Shown one piece after another: positions 1 through 8,377 of a stretch of DNA of 64,000 bases. Every line of letters begins with the position of its first letter. The stretch's first letter is position 1. Both the position numbers and the translations under genes were made by a program. The DNA comes from JBARDN01 sp963755705 (GTDB taxonomy: Bacteria; Desulfobacterota; Binatia; Binatales; Binataceae), in assembly GCA_963755705.1 (NCBI GenBank), contig CAVWKW010000001.1:372001-436000 (forward strand). The letters are read 5' to 3'. Below the pieces are notes generated by a model. That model made no database searches and was not told the origin of the DNA. It was given only the letters and a program-made list of their open reading frames with translations.

Positions 1-137
1 ATACTGACCGCGACTTCTGTACTGGGAAAGTCGGGCGGAAAGTTGTGCTCTTCGGCAATCGCTCTGAACGCTTCATAGCAGATTCGGCCGCATTCGCTGG
101 CGTCGGCGGGAACACCTTCGCGTATCGTGAGGCTCAT
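1..137 (-). CDS. GNAT family N-acetyltransferase, N-terminal part (runs off window)
   Basis: The reverse strand from 137 reads an open N-terminus beginning MSLTIREGVPADASECGR and continuing through an 'YEAFRAIAEEHNFPPDFPS' type stretch to the window edge. The opening 'IREGxxxDxxECxRIxYEAF' is the usual first strand and helix of GNAT acetyltransferases, which transfer acetyl from acetyl-CoA to an amine. A purine-rich GAGAGGT lies about 7 bases before the ATG and supports this start. The acetyl-CoA loop (Q/R-x-x-G-x-G/A) would lie outside the window, so substrate and completeness cannot be judged. It is divergent from the second GNAT gene at 263. Confidence 0.6.
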   Translation of the reverse strand, partial: MSLTIREGVPADASECGRICYEAFRAIAEEHNFPPDFPSTEVAVS

Positions 138-262
138 CGGCAGACCTCTCAAGTGAAACTATCGCGATAGTACCGAAACTGCAGGCGATACGACACACCG
201 CGGCGTCGCATCCCGATCGAAGCTGTGTTACGCGATACCTTAATCGAGCATCGGAGGAAGCG

Positions 263-763
263 ATGGACGAACCTATCCTGCGCGACGCAGCCGAAGCGGA
301 CCTGCCCGCGATTATCGCGATCTACAATTCCGCGATTCCGAGCCGAATGGCGACGGCCGATCTCGAGCCGGTGATGGTCGATCTGCGGCGTTCGTGGTTC
401 GAAGAGCACAATTCGGCGTCGAGGCCGCTGTGGGTGCTAGCGCGCGGCGAGGAGATCGTCGCGTGGCTGAGCTTTCAGTCTTTCTATGGACGGCCAGCCT
501 ACCAGGCGACCGCGGAGATTAGTGTGTACGTAGCGCCGGAGCATCATCGGCACGGCTACGCTCGCCGCCTGGTCGGAGAGTCGATCAAGCGCGCGCCCGC
601 GCTCGGCCTCAAGACGCTGCTCGCGTTCATCTTCGGCCACAATAATCCCAGTATAGCGCTGTTCCGAGGCTTCGGATTCGACACCTGGGCCAATCTTCCG
701 GCGGTTGCGGCGCTCGACGGAGTTGAGCGCGATCTGCTGATCCTCGGTAAGCGGGTGGTATAG
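263..763 (+). CDS. GNAT family N-acetyltransferase, phosphinothricin-acetyltransferase-like
   Basis: This 166-residue protein has the full GNAT layout. The N-terminus 'ILRDAAEADLPAIIAIYNSAI' is the first strand and helix, the central strand 'ATAEISVYVAPEHHRHGYARRLV' carries the acetyl-CoA pyrophosphate loop (H-R-H-G-Y-A), and the C-terminal 'NNPSIALFRGFGF' is the usual N-x-x-S-x-x-L-x-x-x-x-GF end. Length and the 'IYN' opening match the Pat/Bar and YncA group, which acetylates phosphinothricin-like amino acids or methionine sulfone analogues. The actual substrate cannot be read from sequence. A good purine run (GGAGGAAGCG) precedes the ATG. The gene is monocistronic and divergent from the partial GNAT gene at the window start. 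Confidence 0.85.
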   Translation: MDEPILRDAAEADLPAIIAIYNSAIPSRMATADLEPVMVDLRRSWFEEHNSASRPLWVLARGEEIVAWLSFQSFYGRPAYQATAEISVYVAPEHHRHGYARRLVGESIKRAPALGLKTLLAFIFGHNNPSIALFRGFGFDTWANLPAVAALDGVERDLLILGKRVV

Positions 764-790
764 AGGAGAAAACGCCAAAGCACCAGGCGG

Positions 791-885
791 TCACTAAGGC
801 ACCAAGAAAGAAAACAGGGCGAGGACTTTACCGAAGGAAAATCTCGCCCTCTGCTTTGTGTCTCTGTGACTTAGTCGTCAATTGG
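791..885. repeat. Dispersed hairpin repeat, copy 1
   Basis: An inverted repeat pairs 816-823 (AGGGCGAG) with 843-850 (CTCGCCCT) around an AT-richer loop. It is flanked by 'CACTAAGGCACCAAG' on the left and 'TTTGTGTCTCTGTGACTTAGT' on the right. The same architecture and flanking words recur at 1231-1346, so this is one family with diverged copies. It lies between two convergent genes and could act as a bidirectional terminator. Its right edge overlaps the stop codon of the small gene at 871-1158, so that gene's last residues lie in repeat-derived sequence. This is the weaker of the two copies. Confidence 0.6.
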
Positions 886-1158
886 ATTATCCGAGTTGAT
901 CGCGTGTCCGGCGTGTCTCGCGGCTTGGAGAGACCTGCGTTGCTGCAGAAGGTCGTGACCTAACTCTGTAACCCTGACGACACAACGCCCATTGGCTTGC
1001 TGCCTCATGACGAGCCCCCGATCGTTTGCGTCCTCCCAAACCGGAAGGCGAGGGCAAGACGTGCGCCAGGCATCCATCACTTCTTCGTAGCTCTTTTCTC
1101 CGTTTGCCACCCACTCAAGGAGATCGAGAATCAGGGCTTCCACAACAGTGTCAACCAT
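871..1158 (-). CDS. Small conserved-looking hypothetical protein
   Basis: This 95-residue protein has no function I can name. The core 'ALILDLLEWVANGEKSYEEVMDAWRTSCPRLPVWEDANDRGLV' followed by 'CVVRVTELGHDLL' reads like a compact helical, winged-helix-like fold, because 'VTELG..LL' is a common end of such domains, but no DNA-binding claim is justified. The ATG at 1158 is preceded by GGGAGGAGG, a near-perfect ribosome binding site, which strongly supports this frame. The last residues (about 'NSDNPIDD' and the stop) fall in the hairpin repeat copy at 791-885, so the native C-terminus may have been replaced by repeat sequence. Confidence 0.55.
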   Translation of the reverse strand: MVDTVVEALILDLLEWVANGEKSYEEVMDAWRTSCPRLPVWEDANDRGLVMRQQANGRCVVRVTELGHDLLQQRRSLQAARHAGHAINSDNPIDD

Positions 1159-1230
1159 GAATTTGCCTCCTCCCGATCTTAACCGCCCGATAATGGCTGT
1201 CTAGTTTTCGTTTGAGATGGCGAAACCAAA

Positions 1231-1346
1231 GACACCAAGCCACTAAGACACTAAGGCACGAAGAAGAAAAAACAGGGCGGGACTTTCCCGAAAGAAAGTC
1301 CCGCCTCTTTCTTTGTGTCTTCGTGTCTTAGTGGCCGCTTGGATTA
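1231..1346. repeat. Dispersed hairpin repeat, copy 2
   Basis: This copy has a nested perfect palindrome. The outer arms are 1240-1251 (CCACTAAGACAC) and 1323-1334 (GTGTCTTAGTGG), and the inner arms are 1276-1287 (GGCGGGACTTTC) and 1294-1305 (GAAAGTCCCGCC) with a 6-base loop. It shares the arm words and the right-flank 'TTGGATTAT' with copy 1. It begins at the stop codon of the formyltransferase gene, so in RNA it would form a strong hairpin just after that gene. Two nested 12-base perfect arms suggest a small palindromic mobile or REP-like element rather than a simple terminator. Confidence 0.7.
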
Positions 1347-2294
1347 TTTGAGCTGCGCGCCAGCTTTGAGGTCGCCCATCGCGGCAAGTTCGGCGGGGGC
1401 GAGCTTCTTCGGATTCGGGTCGATTCTGGCGCGCTTGACCGCGAGAGTTCCGCCGCTCAGAGCTATCTTCATTCCGCTTGCGTCGATCGCAGTTACCGTT
1501 CCTGGAGCGGACGGCGCCGCGGACGAATCGAGCGCGACGTCGTAGAGGCGCACGCGTTTGGCGTCGAGCTCGGCAAAGACGCCGGGTTGCGGATCGCATC
1601 CGCGAATCAGGTTGAAGACCTCGCGTGCGGGGCGCGCGAAATCGATCTTCGCGTGCTCGTCGCGGCACGGAGGCTCATAGGTCGCGAGTCCTTCATCCTG
1701 CTCGATTCTGGGCGCGTTCCCGCTTTTGATCAGATCGATCGCCTCGATCATCGCATCGATCCCCATCGGGAATAGCGTGTTGAAGTAAATCGAACCGGTG
1801 GTATCAGTGTCGGCGATAGGCACGCGCTTTTGAATCAGGATCGGACCGGTGTCGATTCCCTTGTCGGGCCAGAACCAGGTGACTCCGGTTTCGCGATCGC
1901 CCTGGATGATCGCCCAGTTGATCCCGCTGGCGCCGCGATGCCGCGGCAGAAGCGAGGGATGGAAGCAGATCGATTTGTGTTTCGGAAAATAAAGGATTCG
2001 CTCGGGCACTATTAGCGTCACGAAGGCGAGAATCGCGAGCTCGGCGCCTGTGGTCTTGAATTGTTCGAAGGCCGCGTCGCTCTTGAACGATTTGGGTTGC
2101 GACAGCGGCAGGCCCATCGCGCGCGCCTTTGCCGCGAGCGCGTCTGGCTTCCCGGCGGGCGGATCGGCGGGCGCGAACACGTGCACGATCTCCTCACCGT
2201 GATTGACTATCGCTTCGAGCGCCTTTTCCGCGAACGCGGCCTGTCCGAGAAGTGCGATACGCAATGAACCATCCTCCAGCGTCGGAGTTTTCAC
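1344..2294 (-). CDS. Formyltransferase / 10-formyltetrahydrofolate hydrolase-like protein
   Basis: This 316-residue cytoplasmic protein has the formyltransferase N-terminal domain (about 10-200) and a formyltransferase C-terminal OB-like domain (about 215-305). Visible signatures are the nucleotide-fold start 'LRIALLGQAAFAEKAL', the catalytic 'FHPSLLPRHRGAS' with its His, and 'WPDKGIDTGPIL' with the conserved Asp. The wording resembles the hydrolase domain of eukaryotic 10-formyl-THF dehydrogenase (ALDH1L) more than Met-tRNA formyltransferase: 'LPRHRGASxINWxxIxGD', 'LFPxGIxAMxEAxxLI' and 'ATYE'. No aldehyde dehydrogenase domain follows. It probably acts on 10-formyl-THF in one-carbon metabolism; a formyl transfer to another acceptor is the alternative. 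The hairpin repeat copy 2 directly follows its stop. Confidence 0.8.
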   Translation of the reverse strand: MKTPTLEDGSLRIALLGQAAFAEKALEAIVNHGEEIVHVFAPADPPAGKPDALAAKARAMGLPLSQPKSFKSDAAFEQFKTTGAELAILAFVTLIVPERILYFPKHKSICFHPSLLPRHRGASGINWAIIQGDRETGVTWFWPDKGIDTGPILIQKRVPIADTDTTGSIYFNTLFPMGIDAMIEAIDLIKSGNAPRIEQDEGLATYEPPCRDEHAKIDFARPAREVFNLIRGCDPQPGVFAELDAKRVRLYDVALDSSAAPSAPGTVTAIDASGMKIALSGGTLAVKRARIDPNPKKLAPAELAAMGDLKAGAQLK

Positions 2295-2372
2295 GCTACC
2301 AAATCATCACTGCGACCCCAACCTGTACGCGCACTGATTGACTTCGCGTATCGGCGACCGCTTTGATGCTCG

Positions 2373-4265
2373 ATGATGAAAGCACGCCACATCCGCATGA
2401 TCTCGCTCGCTGTGATCGGCTTCGCGCTGATCGGCATCATGATGATTCCGTATCGGGCTGTTGCCATCGAGAGCCACGCGCGCCCGCGCATCTTTATCCT
2501 GATGGTCTGGGATGGACTGCGTCCCGACTTCGTCACGCAGCGCGACACGCCAAACCTGTTTGCACTCGAGCGCGAAGGGGTGCGCTTCGCGCAGCATCAT
2601 TCGCAATATCCGACACTCACGATGGTGAACGCGGCGACGCTGGCGACAGGAGCGACGCCGGGGGTCGCGGGAATTTTCGGCGACGACATGTTGTTTGGAC
2701 CGACCCTGAAGGACGCGGGAGTTAATCTGCAGGGCGACGGCCTTATGCAGTTCGCGGTGGGTCCGGCGATGCTCGAGGACACCAAGCGGCTGGCCGATTT
2801 GAACGCGGCGGACGCGCTCAAGGGCAATCTGCTCGGACTGGATTCTGTCGTACAGGAGACTGCGCGCGAGGGCGGCTACGTCGCGGTGGTGGGCAAGGAG
2901 GGTCCGACCTATCTGTTCGACGATCGCGTGATGACCGTTGCCAATGGAGAGGATGAGGTGCATGCGCCGCACGCGAATTACCTTTTCCTCACCGATGACG
3001 CCGCCGCACCGCCGGCGGATGCGCAGCAGTTGGTTGCCGGCGTGCCGCCCAAATCGGCCGTAGGGGTTTCGGACGGAGATCGCGATCGTTACTTCGCCAG
3101 CGTGGTCGCGGGCCGCGCGATCTTGGACGCGAAAAAGGCGACCGACGCGGGCCATCCGGCGCTGATTGTTTTCTGGCAGCATAATCCCGACCTGACGCAG
3201 CATCATGCGGGCCTGGGCACGCTGCCCGCGCTCGAAGCGCTTACGCTAGCGGACGACGACCTCGCAACGGTGCGCGCGGCGGTCCAGCAGACAGGAGTCG
3301 CGGATCGGTCCGACATGATGGTCGTTTCCGATCATGGATTCGCGACAATTCGAGTGCGGGTCTTTCTGGCCGCGCTGCTGGTTTCGGCAGGACTGAAGAA
3401 ATCGATCGATTCGACCGACGTGATCGTTGCCGACAACGGCGGCTCGGACATGATTTATCTCTCGCGCGATGACTTCAGCACGCGCTCCGCATTGTCGGAC
3501 CGTCTGCAGAAGATCGTCAACTTCGCCGAGGCGCAGGAATGGTGCGGACCGATCTTCTCCCGCGAGGTGGCGCCTTCCGCCGCGGCGTCGGAGCGCTCAA
3601 GGCGCGGACGCTACGCGAGCGCCGCGACCGCGGCATATCGCGGATGGATCGACGGCACCTTCGCGCAGCCAGCACTCGGATTGTTTAATGCGGAACGATC
3701 GCCCGACCTGATCATCTCATTCGCGGAAGCGGCCGACGCGCTCAATCGCGGCTTCACTGGCTCCGACGCGCCGGCGTTTGCGCTCGGCCAGAAGGGTCAG
3801 CAGTCGGTGCCCAATCATTCTTCGCCGTTGGTCCGTCCGGTTCCGGGGCTGGTCTATTCCGACACCGGTCCGGGAGATCGCTGGACGACGGGGATGGGGA
3901 TGCATGGCGCGGCGGGCGCACGCGAGATTCACAATTTTGGCGCTGCGATCGGCCCCGATTTCAAGCGCGTATTCCTGGATCAGAATCCGACCGGAAACGT
4001 CGATGTAGCGCCGACGATCTCGCGCGTGCTGGGCCTGATGATCAACGCGGGCCCCGGCGGCGCATATCCTACCGGCCGCGCGCTGACCGAGGCGCTATCG
4101 GGCGAGAGCAGCTATGCCGGCGCGTCGCACGCCTTCACGATGACCACCGACCTGATGCTGCAAGGTGTCGAGGCGATCACGACGCTTAGGCTCACCCGCC
4201 TGGGCGACAGGATTTATCTCGACGACTCCTCGGTCGATCGCAAACCGCTCGGCAGCTCGCCGTAG
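2373..4265 (+). CDS. Alkaline phosphatase superfamily phosphodiesterase/pyrophosphatase, secreted or anchored
   Basis: This 630-residue protein begins with a hydrophobic segment (about 8-30) that is a signal peptide or membrane anchor. The rest has the metal-site pattern of the alkaline phosphatase / nucleotide pyrophosphatase superfamily. 'MVWDGLRPDFVT' holds the first Asp, 'YPTLTMVNAATLATG' the Thr nucleophile, 'VVSDHGFATI' the Asp-His pair, and 'GMHGAAGAREIH' the late His. The family hydrolyses phosphate mono- or diesters with two zinc ions, probably in the periplasm here. The substrate is unknown. The gene stands alone between the divergent formyltransferase gene and the convergent MFS gene. 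Two adjacent ATG codons (2373, 2376) could both start it. Confidence 0.8.
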   Translation: MMKARHIRMISLAVIGFALIGIMMIPYRAVAIESHARPRIFILMVWDGLRPDFVTQRDTPNLFALEREGVRFAQHHSQYPTLTMVNAATLATGATPGVAGIFGDDMLFGPTLKDAGVNLQGDGLMQFAVGPAMLEDTKRLADLNAADALKGNLLGLDSVVQETAREGGYVAVVGKEGPTYLFDDRVMTVANGEDEVHAPHANYLFLTDDAAAPPADAQQLVAGVPPKSAVGVSDGDRDRYFASVVAGRAILDAKKATDAGHPALIVFWQHNPDLTQHHAGLGTLPALEALTLADDDLATVRAAVQQTGVADRSDMMVVSDHGFATIRVRVFLAALLVSAGLKKSIDSTDVIVADNGGSDMIYLSRDDFSTRSALSDRLQKIVNFAEAQEWCGPIFSREVAPSAAASERSRRGRYASAATAAYRGWIDGTFAQPALGLFNAERSPDLIISFAEAADALNRGFTGSDAPAFALGQKGQQSVPNHSSPLVRPVPGLVYSDTGPGDRWTTGMGMHGAAGAREIHNFGAAIGPDFKRVFLDQNPTGNVDVAPTISRVLGLMINAGPGGAYPTGRALTEALSGESSYAGASHAFTMTTDLMLQGVEAITTLRLTRLGDRIYLDDSSVDRKPLGSSP

Positions 4266-4354
4266 AGCGCATAACCATTCCGCCAGTGGCTGCCGACGGC
4301 TCGTCGGCTGACGCGAAGCGTCACTGCTTGTGCGAATGAAACGCAGAGCAGCAC

Positions 4355-4402
4355 CCTCACCAGCGCCGCTCGCCCTCTCGTGGAGGGCGGAGGGAGAGGG
4401 AA
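4355..4402. repeat. Short GC-rich palindromic intergenic element
   Basis: Stem 4371-4377 (CGCCCTC) pairs with 4383-4389 (GAGGGCG) around TCGTG, with extended 'CCCTC ... GGGAGAGGG' flanks. Motifs of this 'ccctcacc...ggagaggg' kind are common dispersed intergenic repeats in GC-rich Gram-negative genomes. Only this copy was noticed in the window. Confidence 0.4.
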
Positions 4403-4497
4403 TTTCAAATACGCATATTAATCAGCGGGACGGCGTCTGGCCTGTCTTCGACCATGGGCGAAACGCACGCGCCACTGATGGATCTCTCTTCAGTAGG

Positions 4498-4514
4498 GCC
4501 GCCGTCTCGGCGGC
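4498..4514. terminator. Hairpin between convergent genes, possible bidirectional terminator
   Basis: GCCGCCG (4498-4504) and CGGCGGC (4508-4514) form a 7-base stem with a TCT loop in the gap between the convergent phosphatase and MFS genes. It is 23 bases past the MFS stop. There is no U-tract, so termination is inferred only from position. Confidence 0.35.
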
Positions 4515-4536
4515 GCCCTGCGGGGAGGAGTAGTCG

Positions 4537-5826
4537 TTATCCCGGGTCGAGGGCGGTGATGTCACGGCCGCGGGTTTCGGGTAGTAGCCAGATCATTGCG
4601 GCGGCGACGGTCGAGAAGATCGCGCCGATTGCGAGGGTTGGACCGAAGCCTACTCGGGTGCTTAAGAACGTTATTGCTAGCGGGGTCACGAATTGAAAGC
4701 CGCGCGTGACGTTGAGCAGCAGCCCCAGCGTGGTGTTGCGCACGCGCGTCGGCAGCAGCTCGGAGATCATCGGCGCCATCCCGCTCCAGATTCCGGTTCC
4801 GAATCCCGCCGTGAACATCGCGCATGCGATGAGCCCGGGAATCGCCGCTGCGCGATCCCAGAAGATCGTCTCCGGAAGCAGTCCCACTGCCATCACCAGG
4901 CCGAAGAGGAAGAACATCGGACGCCGTCCGTACCGGCCGGCAAGAATTCCAAACACGAAGTAGCCGAGAACGCCGCCGTATTGCATCTTGATCATGAGCT
5001 GGCTCGCTGCGAGCGCCGAGAGTCCGCGATGCAGCTCCAGATATCCGGGCATCCAGCTATATGTGAACCAGTACGCCTCGCTGTTGAGCAGCAGGATGAC
5101 GAACAGCAGCGCGACCATGTTGCGATACGGCCGCAAAACGCCGAGTTCGCGCCATCGGAAGCGCGTGCCCGCGCGGCTGCGAATCCATACGCCGCTCTCG
5201 GGAAGCCATCGCAACACGGCGGCGAAAATTGCCAGCGCGGGTATCGCCGAGATCGCGAATGTCAGCCGCCATCCGACGATCGGCGTCAGATATCCGCTGG
5301 CCGCCGCGGCGAGCAGGATCCCGAGCGGCGCGCCGGTCTGTACATAGGCGGCATAGCGCGCGCGTCGCTCGGGCGGCACACTTTCGGCGATCAAGCTCTG
5401 GCCGGGAGCCCATCCGCCGCCCATCCCGAGGCCAGTTATGGATCGAAACAGGATCAACTCCCACAACGAGTTGCTGCCCGCGCACAGCAACGTGCCGATT
5501 CCGTAGATCGCGACAGTCGCAGCGATCGTGGGACGCCGGCCCCATCGGTCGCCCGCGAAGCCGAAGATCACGCCGCCCGCCGCCGTCATCAGGAATGAGG
5601 TTCCCAGCGCCAGCGATGATTGCGCAGCGCTCAAGTGCAGCTCGCGCGCGATCGGGACGAGCAGAAACGAGTAGAGGATCAAGTCATAGAAGTCGAAGAT
5701 CCAGGCGAAGAAGCAGATTGCGACGATGCGCAGGTACCCGCCGCCTGCGGGCCGCGCCGGCATCATCGCGTCCGGCTGGTCGGGCGCCGGATTACTGGCA
5801 GATGGTTCCATTGCGATTTTGGGCAT
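4537..5826 (-). CDS. MFS transporter, sugar/organic acid symporter type
   Basis: This 429-residue inner-membrane protein has about 12 hydrophobic segments and the MFS signatures. After TM2 comes 'GFAGDRWGRRPTI', and a second copy 'FGILAGRYGRRPMFF' after the central loop marks the half-repeat. TM4-5 contain 'FRSITGLGMGGGWAPGQSLIAESVPPERRARY', typical of the aromatic-acid/sialate symporter group (AAHS/SHS-like). It probably moves a carboxylate or related small molecule by proton symport; the substrate cannot be read. About 25 residues precede TM1. It is a single gene divergent from sppA. Confidence 0.85.
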   Translation of the reverse strand: MPKIAMEPSASNPAPDQPDAMMPARPAGGGYLRIVAICFFAWIFDFYDLILYSFLLVPIARELHLSAAQSSLALGTSFLMTAAGGVIFGFAGDRWGRRPTIAATVAIYGIGTLLCAGSNSLWELILFRSITGLGMGGGWAPGQSLIAESVPPERRARYAAYVQTGAPLGILLAAAASGYLTPIVGWRLTFAISAIPALAIFAAVLRWLPESGVWIRSRAGTRFRWRELGVLRPYRNMVALLFVILLLNSEAYWFTYSWMPGYLELHRGLSALAASQLMIKMQYGGVLGYFVFGILAGRYGRRPMFFLFGLVMAVGLLPETIFWDRAAAIPGLIACAMFTAGFGTGIWSGMAPMISELLPTRVRNTTLGLLLNVTRGFQFVTPLAITFLSTRVGFGPTLAIGAIFSTVAAAMIWLLPETRGRDITALDPG

Positions 5827-5923
5827 TTTCGCGTCGAGGTCGCGCTCTAGCCCCAGCGGAAAAGGTATGGTTGGCTAACGTGAGGATGCGCGCGCTGTCA
5901 AGTGACCGCGCCACAGAGGGGCA

Positions 5924-7681
5924 ATGCTGAAAAAGTTTTTCAAGTGGATTCTCAGGATCGTTATCGTGATCGTGATTCTGATCGCGATCGTCGCGACCTC
6001 GAAATATATTTCGCACCGCGTGCCCAACGACTCGGTGCTGGTCGTGACGCTTTCCGGCAGCGTGGTCGAACGCGGCAGCAACGGCGTGCTCGGGCTGGTA
6101 GGGAGCGACGAGACCCCGCTGAATTTCGTGCGCCGCGCGATCGATCACGGAGCCAAGGACCGGCGGATAGTCGGGCTGGCGGTAAAGGTGATCGATCCGC
6201 AGATGGATCTCGCGCAGGCGCAGGAGCTCGCGGCGCTGATCAAGTCATTTCGCAAGACCGGCAAGTGGACCGCCGCGTATATCGAGAGCGCGGGCGACTT
6301 CGGGCCCGGCAATCTTCCGTATGTGGTCGCGGCCGCGGCCGACCAGGTATCGCTGATGCCGCAGGGTTCGCTCGGAATTACCGGAGTCGGGATCCGCGAA
6401 TTATTCGCACGCGGAACGCTCGACTGGATCGGTATTCGTCCGAACTTCGGCGCGATCGGAAAATACAAATCGGCGGGGAATATTTTCACACAAAAGGATT
6501 TCACGCCCGCCCAGCATGAAGAAGACGATGCGCTGGCCGGCGACATGTACAACCAGATCGTCGCGCAGATCGCGGCCGAGCGCCATATCGATCCGGCCGC
6601 GGTGAAAGGCTTCGTGGACCAGGCGCCACTCAATGCTGAGGTCAGCCTCAAGGACAAGCTGGTTGACCAGGTCGAGTACGAGGATCAGTTCACCGATCGC
6701 GCGAAGCATCGTGGCGGCGATTCCGAACACAAGCTGGTCGACTACTCTGACTACAGCAGCTCGGGATCGATCCTTGCCTCTTTCGCTCCGGGAGGTGACA
6801 AGATTGCGATCGTGTACGGCTCGGGCGCGATCGAGCGGGGGCAGGGCGGTTTCGATCCGATGCTCTCGCCGGAAGGCAATGCGATGGGCTCCGACGATAT
6901 AGTGGCCGCGTTCAAAAGCGCGCGCAAAGACGATTCCGTGCGCGCAGTCGTATTCCGGATCAACTCGCCCGGGGGCGACGTGATCGCCTCTGAGCTGATT
7001 CGGCGTCAGGTCGAGCTGACCGCGGCGAAGAAGCCGGTCGTGATCAGCATGTCGGGCTACGCGGCGTCTGGCGGATACTGGATTTCGACGCCGGCCGCAG
7101 CGATTATCGCCGAGCCGGGCACGATCACCGGTTCGATCGGCGTGCTCGGCGGAAAATTCAACATCACGCCCGCGACCCAGAAGGCGTACCTCAACACCGG
7201 CGCGGTAAACTACGGCACCAACGCAGATATGTTCGACGCGTTCACCGACTTCACACCCGCGCAGGCGGCGGTGTTTCAAAACCAGATGCTCGGGGACACT
7301 TATCAATACTTCGTCAAAATTGTCGCCGCCGGGCGCCATCTGAGCGTCGAAGACGTTAACGCGATTGCGCAGGGACGCGTGTGGACGGGCGACCAGGCGC
7401 TGCCGATCAAACTGGTCGACTCGCTCGGTACATTCGACGACGCGCTGCGCAAGGTTAAGGAGCTGGCGCGGCTCGACCCGAACAAGGAAATCGCGATCGA
7501 GGAATTGCCGGAACAGCCGAGCCTCATTCAGTCGCTGCTTTCGGGTCACGTAAATGCCGCGTACGCGCTGAGCACCAATCCGGCACGTGCGCTCGAGCCG
7601 ATCGCGAAAATGATTCGCACCGCAATTGAGGGTCATGCAGGCTTCGGCGCTGCCTACTGTCCTGTCGTGCCGATGCTATAA
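5924..7681 (+). CDS. sppA: Signal peptide peptidase SppA, 67 kDa type
   Basis: This 585-residue protein degrades leftover signal peptides in the inner membrane with a Ser/Lys dyad. An N-terminal membrane anchor (about 5-25, 'ILRIVIVIVILIAIVATS') is followed by two S49 peptidase repeats, the long double-domain form. The Lys general base sits in 'AIGKYKSAGNIFT' in the first repeat. The nucleophile Ser sits in 'SMSGYAASGGYWISTPA' in the second, with the usual 'GTITGSIGVLGGKF' after it. GAGGGGC lies about 5 bases before the ATG. Two small unknowns follow closely and may be co-transcribed. Confidence 0.93.
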   Translation: MLKKFFKWILRIVIVIVILIAIVATSKYISHRVPNDSVLVVTLSGSVVERGSNGVLGLVGSDETPLNFVRRAIDHGAKDRRIVGLAVKVIDPQMDLAQAQELAALIKSFRKTGKWTAAYIESAGDFGPGNLPYVVAAAADQVSLMPQGSLGITGVGIRELFARGTLDWIGIRPNFGAIGKYKSAGNIFTQKDFTPAQHEEDDALAGDMYNQIVAQIAAERHIDPAAVKGFVDQAPLNAEVSLKDKLVDQVEYEDQFTDRAKHRGGDSEHKLVDYSDYSSSGSILASFAPGGDKIAIVYGSGAIERGQGGFDPMLSPEGNAMGSDDIVAAFKSARKDDSVRAVVFRINSPGGDVIASELIRRQVELTAAKKPVVISMSGYAASGGYWISTPAAAIIAEPGTITGSIGVLGGKFNITPATQKAYLNTGAVNYGTNADMFDAFTDFTPAQAAVFQNQMLGDTYQYFVKIVAAGRHLSVEDVNAIAQGRVWTGDQALPIKLVDSLGTFDDALRKVKELARLDPNKEIAIEELPEQPSLIQSLLSGHVNAAYALSTNPARALEPIAKMIRTAIEGHAGFGAAYCPVVPML

Positions 7682-7687
7682 ATCGGG

Positions 7688-8119
7688 ATGGGAGTGACTG
7701 GGATGGACACGCAACTGGAAGGATTTCTCAACACGCTCGGCGAGGCGGAGCGCGCCGGCGGCCGGGTGCTGCACGAATTGACGGAGCAGGCGCGCTCGCT
7801 GGTGATGCGCGAGATGCTCAAGAAGGTCGGCCACGACGAGGGTTACTATGCGAACGAACTCGCACAGCATGTGCGCCGTCTGGGTGGAACGGCGTCCAAC
7901 AAAACCGGAGATTTTGTTGAGAAGGTGCGCGCGGTCGGAGAGTTTCGCGCCAAGTGCGAGCTACTAAATCGTGGGCAGCGCTGGGTGATTCGGAGAATCG
8001 AAGAGAACCTTCCGACAGTTACCGATGCGCATCTGAACGCGTTTCTGACCGTGATGGCTGCCGGGCATCACAGCAATATCGGGGCGCTCGAGCAGGCGCT
8101 GAAGGACGGACTGGCCTGA
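7688..8119 (+). CDS. Small helical protein of unknown function (ferritin-like packing)
   Basis: This 143-residue, almost entirely helical protein starts 6 bases after sppA. The conserved-looking block 'LNTLGEAERAGGRVLHELTEQARS' followed by 'MLKKVGHDEGYYANELAQHVRRLGG' carries E, H and further E/H residues spaced as in small ferritin-like or DUF6306-type proteins. I could not confirm a full set of metal ligands. The second Met (MDTQLEG..., 15 bases downstream) is an equally good start. The function is not known; position suggests co-transcription with sppA. Confidence 0.6.
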   Translation: MGVTGMDTQLEGFLNTLGEAERAGGRVLHELTEQARSLVMREMLKKVGHDEGYYANELAQHVRRLGGTASNKTGDFVEKVRAVGEFRAKCELLNRGQRWVIRRIEENLPTVTDAHLNAFLTVMAAGHHSNIGALEQALKDGLA

Positions 8120-8137
8120 ACCTTCGAGGCGCGCGCG

Positions 8138-8377
8138 ATGTATCAGACGATTTTCGGAATCGCGATGGTGGTGGTGACAGCGCTCGCGTTTTGGTGGAAG
8201 GCGCGGCATCACTACCGATGCCCGCTGTGCGGAGAATTCGTACAGTGGAAAGACATCACGTGCCCGCATTGCGGTAACGACATGAATTATCGGCATCGCG
8301 AGGGCCCCGACGCGCTGCCTCGCGCGGCAGCCGACTTGCATCGCGGCTCGCGCTCGCGCCGCCGCTCGCCTGACTAG
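8138..8377 (+). CDS. Membrane-anchored zinc-ribbon protein
   Basis: This 79-residue protein has one N-terminal transmembrane helix (about 3-20, 'TIFGIAMVVVTALAFWW'). A two-knuckle zinc ribbon follows, C-P-L-C at about 28-31 and C-P-H-C at about 44-47, then a basic tail rich in Arg and Ser. The fold binds one zinc; its role is unknown. It follows the helical protein by 18 bases and ends in a 4-base convergent overlap with the gene at 8374. Confidence 0.6.
   Translation: MYQTIFGIAMVVVTALAFWWKARHHYRCPLCGEFVQWKDITCPHCGNDMNYRHREGPDALPRAAADLHRGSRSRRRSPD

Noticed and set aside
2307..7636. Long open frames opposite the phosphatase (2307-3206), MFS (4693-5598) and sppA (6401-7636) genes
   Set aside because: They are Arg/His-rich shadow frames of GC-rich genes with no recognisable domain and no ribosome binding site.
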